Positions 43,271-53,381 of a DNA stretch of 64,000 nt are shown in pieces. The position numbers and the translations under genes were made by a program. The stretch covers positions 1,736,001-1,800,000 of the forward strand of contig NZ_CP079216.1 in assembly GCF_019316905.1 (NCBI RefSeq), read 5' to 3'. The stretch comes from Tessaracoccus palaemonis (GTDB lineage Bacteria; Actinomycetota; Actinomycetes; Propionibacteriales; Propionibacteriaceae). Each line of letters starts with the position of its first letter. Positions within the stretch are counted from its first letter, which is position 1. The notes beneath the pieces were generated by a model. The model had not been told where the DNA came from and did not search any database. It was given only the letters and a program-made list of their open reading frames with translations.

Positions 43271-45481
43271 CTACTCCTGGCCGGGGCGGCGACTGAGCTG
43301 GTCGAACACCGGACGCAGTGCCGTCCACCACTGTTCGCGGGGGCGCTGGACGTCCCAGTCCATCCCCGCGAGCACCCGGCGGAGCGGAGCCATCAGTTCC
43401 GGCTCATCGCTCGCCGCAGCGACATAGTCCTTCCTGCCCTCGGAGAGCTGGGAATCGAGGTTGGCGATGGCCATGAAGGCGAGCCGCGTCGCGTTGATGC
43501 GGTCGAACGGGCTGGGCGTGCCACCCTGCTGCATGTGGCCGATGACCGCCTGGCGCACCGAGTACGTGCCCCTGCCCTCGGCCTCGAAGAGCTTGGCCAC
43601 CACGTCGCTCGTGTAGAACTCGCTGGTCTCCTCTCCCATCACCGTGAGGTAGAAGGAGCGACCGCTCGCGAACGAGTCGACCAGGGCCGCGACGTCCTGC
43701 GTCAGTTCCTCCAGCGTGATGCCACCCTCCGGGGTGTACGCCTTCTCCGCGCCGGCCGCCAGCCCGCCGACCAGCGGCAGGAAGCCGCAGCCGCGGCCCA
43801 TGGTCTCGACGACGAAGGCCCGCTTGGACGCCGAGGCGGACATGCGGACCATGTCGATGACATCGACGACCGTGTTCAGCGCCGTGTCCGAGCCGACGGC
43901 CATCGGCCAGGCCGGCAGGTTGTTGTCGATGCTCGCGGGCAGCAGCGCGATCGGGATGTTGAACGCCGGGTAGCGCCGACGCTCGCGTTCCATGATGTCG
44001 ACGGTGGCGTAGGCGTGGTGGCCGCCCATCACCAGCAGCGCGTCGATCTCGTTCTCCTCGAGAGAGCGGGCCATCTGGTAGAGGTCGCCCTCGGTCGGCA
44101 CGTAGCGGCGGGTGCCGAACGTTGCTCCGCCGGTGTTGGCCATGCCCTCGACATCGGACCACAGCACCTCGCGCATCTCGCCCGCCACGAGTCCCGGCAC
44201 GCCACCCTGCACGGCCATCATGTGGTACCCGCGGTCGAGTCCCGCCCGGACCGCCACGCGGGCCAGCTGGTTCATGCCGGGCGCCAGTGCGCCGGCGTGC
44301 ATGATCGCGATCCGCTTGGCATGCTCGGACGTGGCGACCGTGGGCGTCGTCTCTATCAGGATCCGGTAGATGTCGATCATCCGGGTGAATCCCGCTCCGC
44401 GGGCCTTGACCGCATCCTCGTAGTCCCCCGAGGCGATGAAGTCGGCGACCTTCGTGGTGTCCTCGACGGCCTTCAGCAGCGGCTGGGCGCAGACCTGGTC
44501 GCGCCGCACGCCGACGAGCACCGGCTCGGCGTCGGCCTTGGCGCTCAGCACCTGATCGACGGCCTCGACGCCGCACGCGGTCGCCATCCACCTGTCGTAG
44601 GCCGATGGTGTGCCACCGCGCTGGACGTGCCCGAGGATCGTGATCCGGGCCTCCTCGCCCGTGCGGTCCTTCATGACCTGCTGGATCCGCTGCGAGGTGA
44701 TGGGCTCGCCTTCGCGGTCCGCGGCCCCCTCGGCGACGACGATGATCGAGTCGCGGCGACCCGCCGCGCGGCCGCGGCCCAACACCTCGACCATGCGGTC
44801 CTCCCAGCCCTCGCGAGGCGGGGACTCCGGAAGGAACGTGTAGTCGGCTCCGCCGGCGATGGCGGTCATCAGCGCGAGGTAGCCGCAGCGGCGGCCCATG
44901 ACCTCGACGATGAACGTGCGACGGTGCGACTCCGCGGTGGAGCTGATCGCGTCGATGGCCTCGGTGATCCGGTGCATCGCGGAGTCGGTGCCGATCGTCA
45001 TGTCGGTCCCGACCATGTCGTTGTCGATCGATCCGACCAGGCCGGCGATGAACAGTCGAGGGTGACGCTCGGCCTGTTCCCGGGAGATCCGGCCCTGCTC
45101 GAGCAGCTGGGCGACATAGTCGGGCCACCTGAGCAGCAGCGCCCGGCTGCCCGTCAGCGACCCGTCGCCGCCGATGACGATGAGGCGGTCGATGCCGCGG
45201 GCGATGAGGTTCTCGACCGCCTTCAGCTGCCCCTCGGGTGTGCGGAACTCGGTCGAGCGGGCCGTCCCGATGACGGTGCCGCCCTTGTTCAGGATGCCGG
45301 AGACGTCGCTCCAGCCGAGGTGGACGATGTGGTCCCCGCCCTCGATGGCCCCCTGCCAGCCTTCGCGGATCGCGAAGACCTCGGCTCCCTTGTGGATGCC
45401 CGCGCGCACGATGGCGCGGACCGCCGCGTTCATCCCCTGGGCGTCGCCGCCCGAGGTCATGACCCCGATGCGGGCCGTCAC
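43271..45481 (-). CDS. pfkA: Tandem-domain 6-phosphofructokinase (eukaryote-like fusion)
   Basis: This is a 736-residue fusion of two PFK domains, twice the length of bacterial PfkA. The N-half has the catalytic pattern: GVMTSGGDAQGMNAAVR, GGDGS at 104-108 (the Gly after GGD is typical of ATP-dependent enzymes) and SIDND at 151-155 with the catalytic Asp. The C-half (from about 390) has GGHHA in place of GGDGS and SIDNN in place of SIDND, so it looks catalytically dead and regulatory, as in fungal and animal PFK1. The GTG overlaps the DUF3052 stop (GTGA). Confidence 0.9.
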   Translation of the reverse strand: MTARIGVMTSGGDAQGMNAAVRAIVRAGIHKGAEVFAIREGWQGAIEGGDHIVHLGWSDVSGILNKGGTVIGTARSTEFRTPEGQLKAVENLIARGIDRLIVIGGDGSLTGSRALLLRWPDYVAQLLEQGRISREQAERHPRLFIAGLVGSIDNDMVGTDMTIGTDSAMHRITEAIDAISSTAESHRRTFIVEVMGRRCGYLALMTAIAGGADYTFLPESPPREGWEDRMVEVLGRGRAAGRRDSIIVVAEGAADREGEPITSQRIQQVMKDRTGEEARITILGHVQRGGTPSAYDRWMATACGVEAVDQVLSAKADAEPVLVGVRRDQVCAQPLLKAVEDTTKVADFIASGDYEDAVKARGAGFTRMIDIYRILIETTPTVATSEHAKRIAIMHAGALAPGMNQLARVAVRAGLDRGYHMMAVQGGVPGLVAGEMREVLWSDVEGMANTGGATFGTRRYVPTEGDLYQMARSLEENEIDALLVMGGHHAYATVDIMERERRRYPAFNIPIALLPASIDNNLPAWPMAVGSDTALNTVVDVIDMVRMSASASKRAFVVETMGRGCGFLPLVGGLAAGAEKAYTPEGGITLEELTQDVAALVDSFASGRSFYLTVMGEETSEFYTSDVVAKLFEAEGRGTYSVRQAVIGHMQQGGTPSPFDRINATRLAFMAIANLDSQLSEGRKDYVAAASDEPELMAPLRRVLAGMDWDVQRPREQWWTALRPVFDQLSRRPGQE

Positions 45482-45915
45482 CGACGCGCGCCCTTGGGGC
45501 GAACGACGCGGGTCGCCTGCCAGTCGTCGGCGCAGTTCGCGGTGCTGGTCAGCGAGAGTCCGGCGACGGTCACCCCCTCGGCGATGGAGGCGGGATCGAT
45601 GAAGCCGGGACGGCCGACCTTCGGGGTGAGCAGCCAGATCCAGCCCTTGCCGGAGAGGTCCGTCATGGCGTCCACGAGGCCGTCGGCCACGTCGCCGTCC
45701 TCGTCGCGCCACCAGAGCACCACGACGTCGACGGCCTCGAGGGGCTCCTCGATCATCTCGGCGTCGATGATGTCCATGATGTCGTCGCGGAGCGCGTCGT
45801 CGACGTCCTCGTCCCACCCGAGCTCCTGGACGACCTGACCGAGTGCGAGCCCCAGGAGGTCAGCGCCCGCGAGGGCATCGGTCGACGTGCGGTCGTTGCT
45901 TTCTGCCTTGTCCAC
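45478..45915 (-). CDS. DUF3052 family protein
   Basis: This is a 145-residue acidic protein with the DUF3052 core (LGQVVQELGWDEDVDDALRDDIMD, VVLWWRDEDGD, GWIWLLTPKVGRPG). It is widespread in actinobacteria with unknown function. I use the GTG at 45915 (VDKAESND). The frame opens at 45951 but that lengthens it beyond family norms. Its stop overlaps the tandem PFK start, so the two are translationally coupled, which is a clue that DUF3052 may relate to glycolytic control. Confidence 0.85.
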   Translation of the reverse strand: MDKAESNDRTSTDALAGADLLGLALGQVVQELGWDEDVDDALRDDIMDIIDAEMIEEPLEAVDVVVLWWRDEDGDVADGLVDAMTDLSGKGWIWLLTPKVGRPGFIDPASIAEGVTVAGLSLTSTANCADDWQATRVVRPKGARR

Positions 45916-45981
45916 GGACTCAAGATTGCCAGATAGTGCGCATCTTTTCACCGGGGACCCCCGCTAGTGACCAGTGGACGG

Positions 45982-46019
45982 CCGACGGGGCCGGCCCCTT
46001 CCGGGACCGGCCCCGTCGG
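45982..46019 (-). terminator. Terminator after aceE
   Basis: A perfect 13-bp inverted repeat (45982-45994 and 46007-46019) with a 12-nt loop region that can pair further. It lies 17 bp past the aceE stop on the minus strand, upstream of the DUF3052 gene. Confidence 0.75.
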
Positions 46020-46035
46020 GTATCCGGGCTGGAGG

Positions 46036-48798
46036 TCAGGCGTCGCCGCCGGCGTTGCCGGACGACCCCTTGGTCACATCGTCCAGTTCGTACTTCGCGG
46101 CGGCCTGCGTCGCCCACTCCTGCGGGACCTCGCCCGCGGCGGCGAGGCGCTGCAGCACCGCGACCGCGATCGACGGTCCGTCGATGTTGAAGTAGCGACG
46201 GGCGGCCGCCCTGGTGTCGGAGAAGCCGAATCCGTCGGCGCCCAGCGTCGTGTAGTCGCCGGGGACCCACTCGCGGATCTGGTCGGGGACCGCGCGCATG
46301 AAGTCGGACACCGCAACGACGGGGCCGGGCGCGTCGGTGAGCTTCTTCTCGACCCAGGTGGGCTCGATCTGGCCGAACGGGTCGCGGAACCTGGCCTTGT
46401 CGTGGCTCAGGCCCTCGCGGCGCAGCTCACCCCAGGAGGTGACGCTCCACACGTCGGCGACCACCCCGAAGTCGTTCTTCAGGAGTTCCTGGGCCTCGAG
46501 CGCCCACGGGACGCCGACGCCGGAGGCGAGGATCTGCGCGCGACGCGCGTTGGCGTCGACGCCCTCGAAGGAGCCGGGCCTCAGCAGGTACATGCCCTTG
46601 AGGATGCCCTCGACCTCGACGCCCTCGGGCTCGGCCGGCTGGACGATCGGCTCGTTGTAGACCGTCAGGTAGTACATGACGCTCTCGGGCTTCTCGCCGT
46701 ACATGCGGCGCAGGCCGTCGGCGACGATGTGCGCGATCTCGTACCCGTAGGCCGGGTCGTAGCTGGCCACGGCCGTGTTGGTCGAGGCGATCATGGGCGA
46801 GTGGCCGTCCATGTGCTGCGTGCCCTCGCCGGTCAGGGTCGTGCGGCCGGCGGTGGCGCCGATCAGGAAGCCGCGCGACAGCTGGTCGGCGGCGGCCCAG
46901 ATGGCGTCGGCGGTGCGCTGGAAGCCGAACATCGAGTAGAAGATGTAGATCGGCACCATCGGCTCGCCGTGCGTGGCGTACGACGTGGCCGCGGCGGTGA
47001 ACGCGGCGGTCGAGCCGGCCTCGTTGATGCCGGTGTGCAGGATCTGGCCCGACTTCGACTCCCGGTAGCTGAGGAACAGCTCGTTGTCGACCGGCGTGTA
47101 GTTCTGGCCGTGCGGGTTGTAGATCTTGATGGTCGGGAAGAACGCGTCCATGCCGAACGTGCGCGCCTCGTCGGGGATGATCGGGACGACGCGGGGAGCG
47201 AACTCCTTGTCGCGCATCAGGTCCTTGAGGAGGCGGACGAAGGCCATGGTCGTGGCGACCTGCTGATTGCCGGATCCCTTCTTCGACGACGCGTAGGCCT
47301 TCTCGCCGGGCAGCGAGATGAACTTCCGGTCGCCGCGACGCTCCGGCAGGTAGCCGCCGAGCTCGCGACGGCGCTCCTGCAGGTACTGGATGCGGGGATC
47401 GTCCTGGCCGGGGTGGATGTACGGCGGGCGGTACGGGTCGGCCTCGAGCTGCTCGTCGGTGACGGGCACGTTGACGCGGTCGCGGAAGCCCTTGAGGTCG
47501 TCGAGGGCCAGCTTCTTCATCTGGTGCGTGGCGTTGCGGCCGGCGAAGTGCTTGCCGAGGAAGTAGCCCTTGATGGTGTGCGCCAGGATCACGGTCGGGG
47601 CGCCAGTGAACTCGGTGGCGGCCTTGTACGCGGCGAAGACCTTGTTGTAGTCGTGGCCGCCGCGCGTCAGGCGCCAGATGTCGTCGTCGCTCCAGTCCTT
47701 CACCATCGCGGAGGTGCGGGGATCGCGGTCGAAGAAGTGCTTGCGGACGAACTCGCCGTCGTTGGCCTTATAGGTCTGGAAGTCGCCGTCGGTCGTGGAG
47801 TTCATCAGGTTGACCAACGCGCCGTCGGAGTCGTTCTCCAGCAGCGGATCCCAGCCGCGGCCCCAGACGACCTTGATGACGTTCCAGCCGGCGCCGCGGA
47901 AGAACGCCTCCAGCTCCTGGATGATCTTGCCGTTGCCGCGGACCGGGCCGTCGAGGCGCTGCAGGTTGCAGTTGACGACGAAGGTCAGGTTGTCGAGCTC
48001 CTCGTTGGCGGCCAGCTGCAGCGCGCCGCGCGACTCGACCTCGTCCATCTCGCCGTCGCCGAGGAACGCCCAGACGCGCTGCTGGGAGGTGTCCTTGATG
48101 CCGCGGTTGTGCAGGTATCGGTTGAACTGCGCCTGATAGATCGCGTTGATCGGGCCGATGCCCATCGACACCGTCGGGAACTCCCAGAAGTTCGGCATCT
48201 GGTGCGGGTGCGGGTAGCTGGGCAGCGCGTGCAGCTTCCCGTCCGAGGCGTAGTGCGAGTGCTCCTGGCGGAAGCCGTCGAGGTCGTCCTCGCTCAGGCG
48301 GCCCTCGAGGAAGGCGCGGGCGTACATGCCGGGGGACGCGTGGCCCTGGAAGAACAGCTGGTCGCCGCCGCCCGGGTGGTCCTTGCCGCGGAAGAAGTGG
48401 TTGAAGCCCACCTCGTATAGCGTCGCCGAGGAGGCGTACGAGGCGATGTGGCCCCCGACACCGACGCCGGGGCGCTGCGCGCGGTGCACCATGATGGCCG
48501 CGTTCCAGCGGAGCAGCCGACGGATGCCGCGCTCGAGCGTCTCGTCGCCGGGGAACGCCGGCTCCTTGCTGGCGGGGATGGTGTTGACGTAGTCGGTGCC
48601 GGTGAGCGAAGGCACGCCGATCTGACGCTCGCGCGCCCGCTCCAGCAGCTTCAGCATCACGTAGCGGGCCCTGTTCCTGCCCCCTGCCTCGATGACGCCG
48701 TCCAGGGACTCCAGCCATTCGGCGGTCTCTGCGGGGTCGATGTCGGGCAGATTGGTTGGCAGGCCGTTGAGAATCGGGCCGACCTCGTTCTGAGCCAC
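46036..48798 (-). CDS. aceE: Pyruvate dehydrogenase E1 component, homodimeric type
   Basis: This 920-residue E1 uses thiamine diphosphate to decarboxylate pyruvate and pass acetyl to E2. The TPP site is recognisable ([34 protein letters not shown]), with conserved [12 protein letters not shown] and the catalytic [21 protein letters not shown] stretch. The GTG at 48798 ([14 protein letters not shown]) is preferred: AGAGGA lies seven bases upstream. Starts at 48819 or 48861 are open but add non-family sequence. E2 and E3 are not nearby; the reductase at 33312 is not a convincing E3. Confidence 0.95.
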   Translation of the reverse strand: MAQNEVGPILNGLPTNLPDIDPAETAEWLESLDGVIEAGGRNRARYVMLKLLERARERQIGVPSLTGTDYVNTIPASKEPAFPGDETLERGIRRLLRWNAAIMVHRAQRPGVGVGGHIASYASSATLYEVGFNHFFRGKDHPGGGDQLFFQGHASPGMYARAFLEGRLSEDDLDGFRQEHSHYASDGKLHALPSYPHPHQMPNFWEFPTVSMGIGPINAIYQAQFNRYLHNRGIKDTSQQRVWAFLGDGEMDEVESRGALQLAANEELDNLTFVVNCNLQRLDGPVRGNGKIIQELEAFFRGAGWNVIKVVWGRGWDPLLENDSDGALVNLMNSTTDGDFQTYKANDGEFVRKHFFDRDPRTSAMVKDWSDDDIWRLTRGGHDYNKVFAAYKAATEFTGAPTVILAHTIKGYFLGKHFAGRNATHQMKKLALDDLKGFRDRVNVPVTDEQLEADPYRPPYIHPGQDDPRIQYLQERRRELGGYLPERRGDRKFISLPGEKAYASSKKGSGNQQVATTMAFVRLLKDLMRDKEFAPRVVPIIPDEARTFGMDAFFPTIKIYNPHGQNYTPVDNELFLSYRESKSGQILHTGINEAGSTAAFTAAATSYATHGEPMVPIYIFYSMFGFQRTADAIWAAADQLSRGFLIGATAGRTTLTGEGTQHMDGHSPMIASTNTAVASYDPAYGYEIAHIVADGLRRMYGEKPESVMYYLTVYNEPIVQPAEPEGVEVEGILKGMYLLRPGSFEGVDANARRAQILASGVGVPWALEAQELLKNDFGVVADVWSVTSWGELRREGLSHDKARFRDPFGQIEPTWVEKKLTDAPGPVVAVSDFMRAVPDQIREWVPGDYTTLGADGFGFSDTRAAARRYFNIDGPSIAVAVLQRLAAAGEVPQEWATQAAAKYELDDVTKGSSGNAGGDA

Positions 48799-48941
48799 TT
48801 CTGGTTCCTCTCCACGCATACGATCGGCAGCCTTACCGTGGGGTGCTGCCGCTCCCGACACCCTACCGTGCTATGGAACGCGTCGCCGACATGTCGACCC
48901 CGCCAGGACCCGCGACGCCCCGTCTCGAAGCGGTGGACAGG

Positions 48942-49676
48942 TCAGGACTGGACCCTCAGCAGATAGGTGTCCTGAATCCACCCGTGGTGCGCGACAAGCT
49001 GCTCCCGTAGCCTCAGCAGGTCGTCGATCACCTGACCGAGCGGCCCGTTGGCCAGCACCTGGTCGGGGGTGCCCAGGTAGGCGCCCCAGAACACCTCGAT
49101 CTCTGGGAACTCCGCCACGAGCCCGCGGCAGGCCAGCTCGGTGTCATTGAGGACGACGACGTCCCCGAGTGCCGGATCGAAGTCCTTCAGCAGTCGCGGG
49201 CCGCTGACAAAGGAGACGCTGCCGTCGGTCCGGTTGAGCGGGATGCGATGCGCTGCGGCCAGCACCTGCGGCGCGCTCACCCCGGGGATCACGGTAACGC
49301 GCAGCGGCAGCCGCGAGCTCAACGCGTCGACGATGCGCAGGATCGAGTCGTACAGAGCCGGGTCGCCCCAGCTGAGGAACCCGACGCAGGCGTCGTCGTC
49401 GAGCCCGGAGATGATGGCGGAATAGGTCTCGAGCGTCGCCTGATCCAGGTCGTCGACGGCGCCGCCGTCCGGCCGGTCCAGCACCGTGATCACGCGGTGC
49501 TGACGTCGCACATGCCGACGCAGCAACTCCGAACGGAGCCACACCAGGTCGGCCTGGTCGGTGGCAGAGTCCGCGACCAGGAACACGTCGACACTGTTCA
49601 TGGCCTCGACGGCATCCAACGTGAGGTGCCCGAACCCGCCGGGGCCCATACCGATCACGAATACGTTGCGCGCCAC
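48942..49676 (-). CDS. cobF: Precorrin-6A synthase-like methyltransferase (CobF family)
   Basis: This is a 244-residue SAM-dependent tetrapyrrole methylase. The N-terminal VARNVFVIGMGPGGFGHLTLDAVEAMN is the CobF pattern, and the cofactor sites FLSWGDPALYDS and VIPGVSAP are present. CobF removes the acetyl extrusion product while methylating C1 in the oxygen-dependent cobalamin route. No other cobalamin genes are in the window, and the enzyme might act elsewhere. GTG at 49676 is chosen by alignment to the family start. It is divergent from the FasR-like regulator (62 bp). Confidence 0.8.
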   Translation of the reverse strand: MARNVFVIGMGPGGFGHLTLDAVEAMNSVDVFLVADSATDQADLVWLRSELLRRHVRRQHRVITVLDRPDGGAVDDLDQATLETYSAIISGLDDDACVGFLSWGDPALYDSILRIVDALSSRLPLRVTVIPGVSAPQVLAAAHRIPLNRTDGSVSFVSGPRLLKDFDPALGDVVVLNDTELACRGLVAEFPEIEVFWGAYLGTPDQVLANGPLGQVIDDLLRLREQLVAHHGWIQDTYLLRVQS

Positions 49677-49738
49677 GTGCCGCACGATAGTGGATCGTCG
49701 CCGCACGACGCGTGCTGAGCGGGGACTAGGGTGCAGGG

Positions 49739-50920
49739 ATGGACCCCCGCCCCGGCACCGCACCAGCCCTGGTCGCCTCCGCGCGCACCCGTTCGGCGAT
49801 GCTCCGCAGACTCACGGCCGCCACCGCCCAGATGAACACCGCGACCCTGACGGCCATGACGGAGCGCCACGTCTGGTTCTCCGAACTCGACCCCGAGTCA
49901 CGCTCCTGGATCGGGGTGCTGGCCCGAACCGGAATCGACGGCTTCGTGACCTGGTTCGCCGGCGAGGAGTTCGACCCCGAGTCCATCTTCGACGCGGCGC
50001 CGCGCGCCATGGCCAGGCGCATCACGCTCGCGCAGACCGTCGACCTGGTCCGCACCACCACGGACGTCGTCGAGGAGCAGATCGCCCATCTGCTCCCCCG
50101 CAGCGACCGGCAGCCGCTGCAGTTGGGCATCGTGCACTACTCGCGCGAGGTGGCGTTCGCCGCCGCCGCGATCTACGCCAAGGCGGCCGAGGCCCGCGGC
50201 GCATGGGACTCCCGTATCGAGGCGACGATCGTCGACGCCGTCGTGCGGGCCGAGACGGACGAGTCGGTGCTCTCGCGGGCTTCGACACTGGGCTGGCCGG
50301 CCGACCCGAGGGTCGTCGTCGCGATCGGCGGCGCCCCCGACACCAGGCAGCTCGACGGCCTGCGTCGCGGCGCGTCGCGGCTGGGCATGGAGGTGCTGGC
50401 GGCGCCGCAGGGTGACCGGCTGGTCTGCATCCTCGGCGGACCCGGCGTCGGCGACGCCGTCGAGACCTGCGAGCGGGTCGGGCAGCTCGCCGAGTTCTTC
50501 GCGCCCGGCCCGATCGTCGTCGGCCCCACCGTCGACGGGCTCGCGGGCGCCCACCGTTCCGCCCGCTCCGCCGCGTCCGGCTACCGGGCGGCGAAGGCCT
50601 GGCCCGAGGGGCCCCGCACACTGCTCGCCAGCGACCTGCTGCCGGAGCGTGCGCTCGCCGGAGACGGACATGCCCGCCGCATCCTGGCCGGCGACGTCTA
50701 CCCGTCGCTGGCCGCCAGCAAGGAGCTGCTCGAGACCTGCGTCGGCTTCCTCGACTGCGGATCGTCGATGGAGGCCACCGCGCGCGCCCTGTTCGTGCAC
50801 CCCAACACCGTGCGCTACCGCCTCAAGCGCATCCAGGACCTGACCGGCTACAACCCAGCCGACGCGCGGGAGGCGTTCGTCCTGCGGATGGCGATCACGC
50901 TGGGGCGTCTGCAGGACTGA
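49739..50920 (+). CDS. fasR: FasR-like PucR-type transcriptional activator of fatty acid synthesis
   Basis: This is a 393-residue regulator. The C-terminal PucR HTH_30 domain contains LETCVGFLDCGSSMEATARALFVHPNTVRYRLKRIQDLTGYN. The N-terminal part (about 40-200) resembles the GGDEF-like/CdaR central arrangement of FasR from Streptomyces, the activator of the fabD-fabH-acpP-fabF operon. The same gene order follows here after 150 bp, so the role is well supported by context. Direct evidence for the target site is lacking. Confidence 0.88.
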   Translation: MDPRPGTAPALVASARTRSAMLRRLTAATAQMNTATLTAMTERHVWFSELDPESRSWIGVLARTGIDGFVTWFAGEEFDPESIFDAAPRAMARRITLAQTVDLVRTTTDVVEEQIAHLLPRSDRQPLQLGIVHYSREVAFAAAAIYAKAAEARGAWDSRIEATIVDAVVRAETDESVLSRASTLGWPADPRVVVAIGGAPDTRQLDGLRRGASRLGMEVLAAPQGDRLVCILGGPGVGDAVETCERVGQLAEFFAPGPIVVGPTVDGLAGAHRSARSAASGYRAAKAWPEGPRTLLASDLLPERALAGDGHARRILAGDVYPSLAASKELLETCVGFLDCGSSMEATARALFVHPNTVRYRLKRIQDLTGYNPADAREAFVLRMAITLGRLQD

Positions 50921-50985
50921 ACAGGGCGGTTTCAGCGCTCCCCACAAGCCCACCACCCCCACCCGGAGCTCGCATCGCCACCCCC

Positions 50986-51002
50986 TTGTGGGGATCCCAC
51001 AA
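50986..51002. promoter_or_regulatory. Inverted repeat upstream of fabD, candidate FasR site
   Basis: TTGTGGG / CCCACAA arms (7 bp) are separated by GAT. A further CCCACAA occurs at 50941-50947. The site is 68-84 bp before the fabD GTG, where an activator could contact RNA polymerase. Confidence 0.5.
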
Positions 51003-51070
51003 ACGCGCGCCCGGCATTTTCAACGTTTCGCAGCCGACCTCGGCCGGCGCGAGGGGGCAAGGTAGGGCAT

Positions 51071-52003
51071 GTGCTAGCCATCGTTGCGCCAGGTCAGGGC
51101 GCCCAGACTCCCGGTTTCCTCGCCCCGTGGCTCGAGGACGCCTCCCTCGCCGCGCAGCTGGCCGCCCTGAGCGAGGTCAGTGAGCTGGACCTCGCGCACT
51201 ACGGGACGCAGGCCGACGCCGACACCATCCGCGACACGGCCGTCGCCCAGCCGCTGCTGGTCGCCGCCGCGCTGCTCACCGGCCGCGCGCTGCTGGGCTC
51301 CGACACCTCGGCTGTCGGTGCCTTCGCCGGCCACTCGGTCGGCGAGCTCGGCGCGATGGCGCTGGCCGGCGCCATCTCCGACGACGACGCGCTGGTGCTG
51401 GTCCGCGAGCGTGGCCGCGCGATGGCAGAGGCCTCCGCGGCCAGGCCGACCTCCATGACCGCCGTACTGTCCGGCAACGCCGACGAGGTGCTCGCCGCGA
51501 TCGAGGCCGCCGGCCTGACCGCCGCCAACAACAACGGCACGGGCCAGATCGTCGCCGCCGGCACGGTCGAGCAGCTCGCCGCCTTCGCCGAGAACCCGCC
51601 CCGCCGTGCCCGGCTCGTGCCGCTGAGCGTCGCCGGCGCCTTCCACACCGTGCACATGGAGCCCGCGGTCGCGCACCTACGCACGGTGGCCGCGGGGGTC
51701 GCCACGCACGACCCGGTCGTGCCGCTGCTGTCGAACCGCGACGGCGCCGTCGTCACCTCCGGCGCGGACGCGCTCGAGCGGATGGTGAACCAGGTCGCGA
51801 ACCCGGTCCGCTGGGACCTCTGCATGGCCACGCTCGTCGACCTGGGCGTCACCGGCCTGCTGGAGCTCGCGCCCGCCGGCACCCTGGCGAAGATCGCCAC
51901 CAGGAACCTGAAGGGCGTCGAGACCTTCCAGCTCGACACCCCGGACCAGCTCGACGAGGCCCGTGCCTTCGTCGCCGCCCACGCCACCACCGAAAGCGAG
52001 TGA
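51071..52003 (+). CDS. fabD: Malonyl-CoA:ACP transacylase
   Basis: This is a 310-residue acyltransferase that loads malonyl onto ACP. The nucleophile is Ser89 (GHSVGEL), preceded by the oxyanion motif GQGAQTPGF, with the catalytic His in [11 protein letters not shown]. The start is GTG. It is the first gene of fabD-fabH-acpP-fabF; the fabH GTG begins 5 bp after this stop. Confidence 0.96.
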   Translation: MLAIVAPGQGAQTPGFLAPWLEDASLAAQLAALSEVSELDLAHYGTQADADTIRDTAVAQPLLVAAALLTGRALLGSDTSAVGAFAGHSVGELGAMALAGAISDDDALVLVRERGRAMAEASAARPTSMTAVLSGNADEVLAAIEAAGLTAANNNGTGQIVAAGTVEQLAAFAENPPRRARLVPLSVAGAFHTVHMEPAVAHLRTVAAGVATHDPVVPLLSNRDGAVVTSGADALERMVNQVANPVRWDLCMATLVDLGVTGLLELAPAGTLAKIATRNLKGVETFQLDTPDQLDEARAFVAAHATTESE

Positions 52004-52007
52004 CATC

Positions 52008-52991
52008 GTGCCCCTCAAGAGCTCTACCGGCGCACAGTACGCGCGTCTGATGTCCGTGGGTGCCGCGCGCGGCAGCCGCGTGGTCACCAACGCCGAGATG
52101 TGCACCATGATCGACTCCACCGACGAGTGGATCACGCAGCGCACCGGCATCACCGAGCGCCGTTGGGTCGCCGAGGGCGAGGACGTCGAGACCCTGGCGC
52201 TGGAGGCCGCGTCGAAGGCCATCGAGCGAGCCGGACTGCAGGCGACCGACATCGACGCGATCATCGTCTCGACCGTGTCCCACTTCCAGCAGACCCCGTC
52301 GCTCGCGACGATCATGGCCGCCAAGCTCGGCATGGACGCCCCCGCCGCGTTCGACATCTCCGCAGCCTGCGCGGGCTTCTGCTACGGCGTCTCGCTGGCG
52401 GAGTCGATGGTCCGCTCCGGCTCCGCGACGCACGTGCTCGTGCTCGGCGCGGAGACCCTGTCGCGCTACACGGACTTCAACGACCGCTCCACCGCGTTCC
52501 TGTTCTCCGACGGCGCGGGCGCTGTCGTCGTCGGCCCCTCCGAGACCCCGGCCATCGGCCCCACCGTGTGGGGATCGAAGCCCGAGGCCTACCAGGTCAT
52601 CGAGATCGACGACTGGCGCACCGCCGGCGACGAGGGCCCCAAGATCCACATGGAGGGCCGCGAGGTCTTCAAGTGGGCGACCACCGCGATCGTCGGCAAG
52701 GCCGTCGAGGCGCTCGAGGCCTCCGGCCTCACCCCGGATGAGCTGGACTGCTTCATCCCGCACCAGGCGAACAACCGCATCACCGACTCGATGCTGCGCC
52801 ACCTCAAGCTGCCCGAGGACGTCGTCGTCGGCCGCGACATCATCTCGATGGGCAACTCGTCGGCCGCCTCGATCCCGCTCGCCATGGAGGAACTGCTGAC
52901 CTCCGGCAAGGCGAAGAGCGGCGACTCCGCACTCATCATCGGCTTCGGCGCCGGGCTGGTCTTCGCGGGCCAGACCCTGCTGCTCCCCTGA
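52008..52991 (+). CDS. fabH: 3-oxoacyl-ACP synthase III
   Basis: This is a 327-residue KAS III that starts fatty acid synthesis by condensing acyl-CoA with malonyl-ACP. The catalytic triad is Cys121 (AACAGF), His in IPHQANNR and Asn in GNSSAAS. GTG at 52008 is used. Earlier codons overlap fabD. In propionibacteria FabH often accepts branched or odd primers. The specificity cannot be read here. Confidence 0.95.
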   Translation: MPLKSSTGAQYARLMSVGAARGSRVVTNAEMCTMIDSTDEWITQRTGITERRWVAEGEDVETLALEAASKAIERAGLQATDIDAIIVSTVSHFQQTPSLATIMAAKLGMDAPAAFDISAACAGFCYGVSLAESMVRSGSATHVLVLGAETLSRYTDFNDRSTAFLFSDGAGAVVVGPSETPAIGPTVWGSKPEAYQVIEIDDWRTAGDEGPKIHMEGREVFKWATTAIVGKAVEALEASGLTPDELDCFIPHQANNRITDSMLRHLKLPEDVVVGRDIISMGNSSAASIPLAMEELLTSGKAKSGDSALIIGFGAGLVFAGQTLLLP

Positions 52992-53034
52992 ACCACCGTC
53001 CACCCTGACAGACCCAACAAGTAAAGGAACCACC

Positions 53035-53280
53035 ATGGCAAGCACCGAAGAGATCCGCACCGACCTCGCCGAAATCGTCAACGACATCGCCGGCGTCGCC
53101 GCGGACGACGTCCAGCTCGACAAGTCCTTCATCGACGACCTCGGCGTCGACTCCCTCTCGATGGTCGAGATCATCTACGCCTGCGAGGACAAGTTCGGCG
53201 TCTCGATCCCCGACGAGGACTCCAAGAACCTCAAGACCGTCGGCGACGCCGTCGCCTACATCGAGCGCGCCTCCAACTGA
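53035..53280 (+). CDS. acpP: Acyl carrier protein
   Basis: This 81-residue carrier is post-translationally modified with 4'-phosphopantetheine on Ser40 (GVDSLSMVE). The four-helix ACP pattern and strong acidic charge are typical. AAAGGA precedes the ATG. It sits between fabH and fabF, the standard order. Confidence 0.97.
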   Translation: MASTEEIRTDLAEIVNDIAGVAADDVQLDKSFIDDLGVDSLSMVEIIYACEDKFGVSIPDEDSKNLKTVGDAVAYIERASN

Positions 53281-53381
53281 CGCCTCAGCGGTGGGCGGCC
53301 AGGCGCCGCCCACCGACCGGCGCCCCGCGCCGCTCCCCCACACCGGGCCCATCGGCCCGCCGCTATGAGTTCAGGAGAGAC

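Noticed and set aside
43535-45838. A 767-codon plus-strand frame antisense to the tandem PFK
   Set aside because: It is a shadow of a clearly coding gene with no start signal and no recognisable domain.
45967-48420. An 817-codon plus-strand frame antisense to aceE
   Set aside because: It mirrors the codon positions of aceE in high-GC DNA, has Val/Gly/Arg/Ala-rich noise and no family motif.
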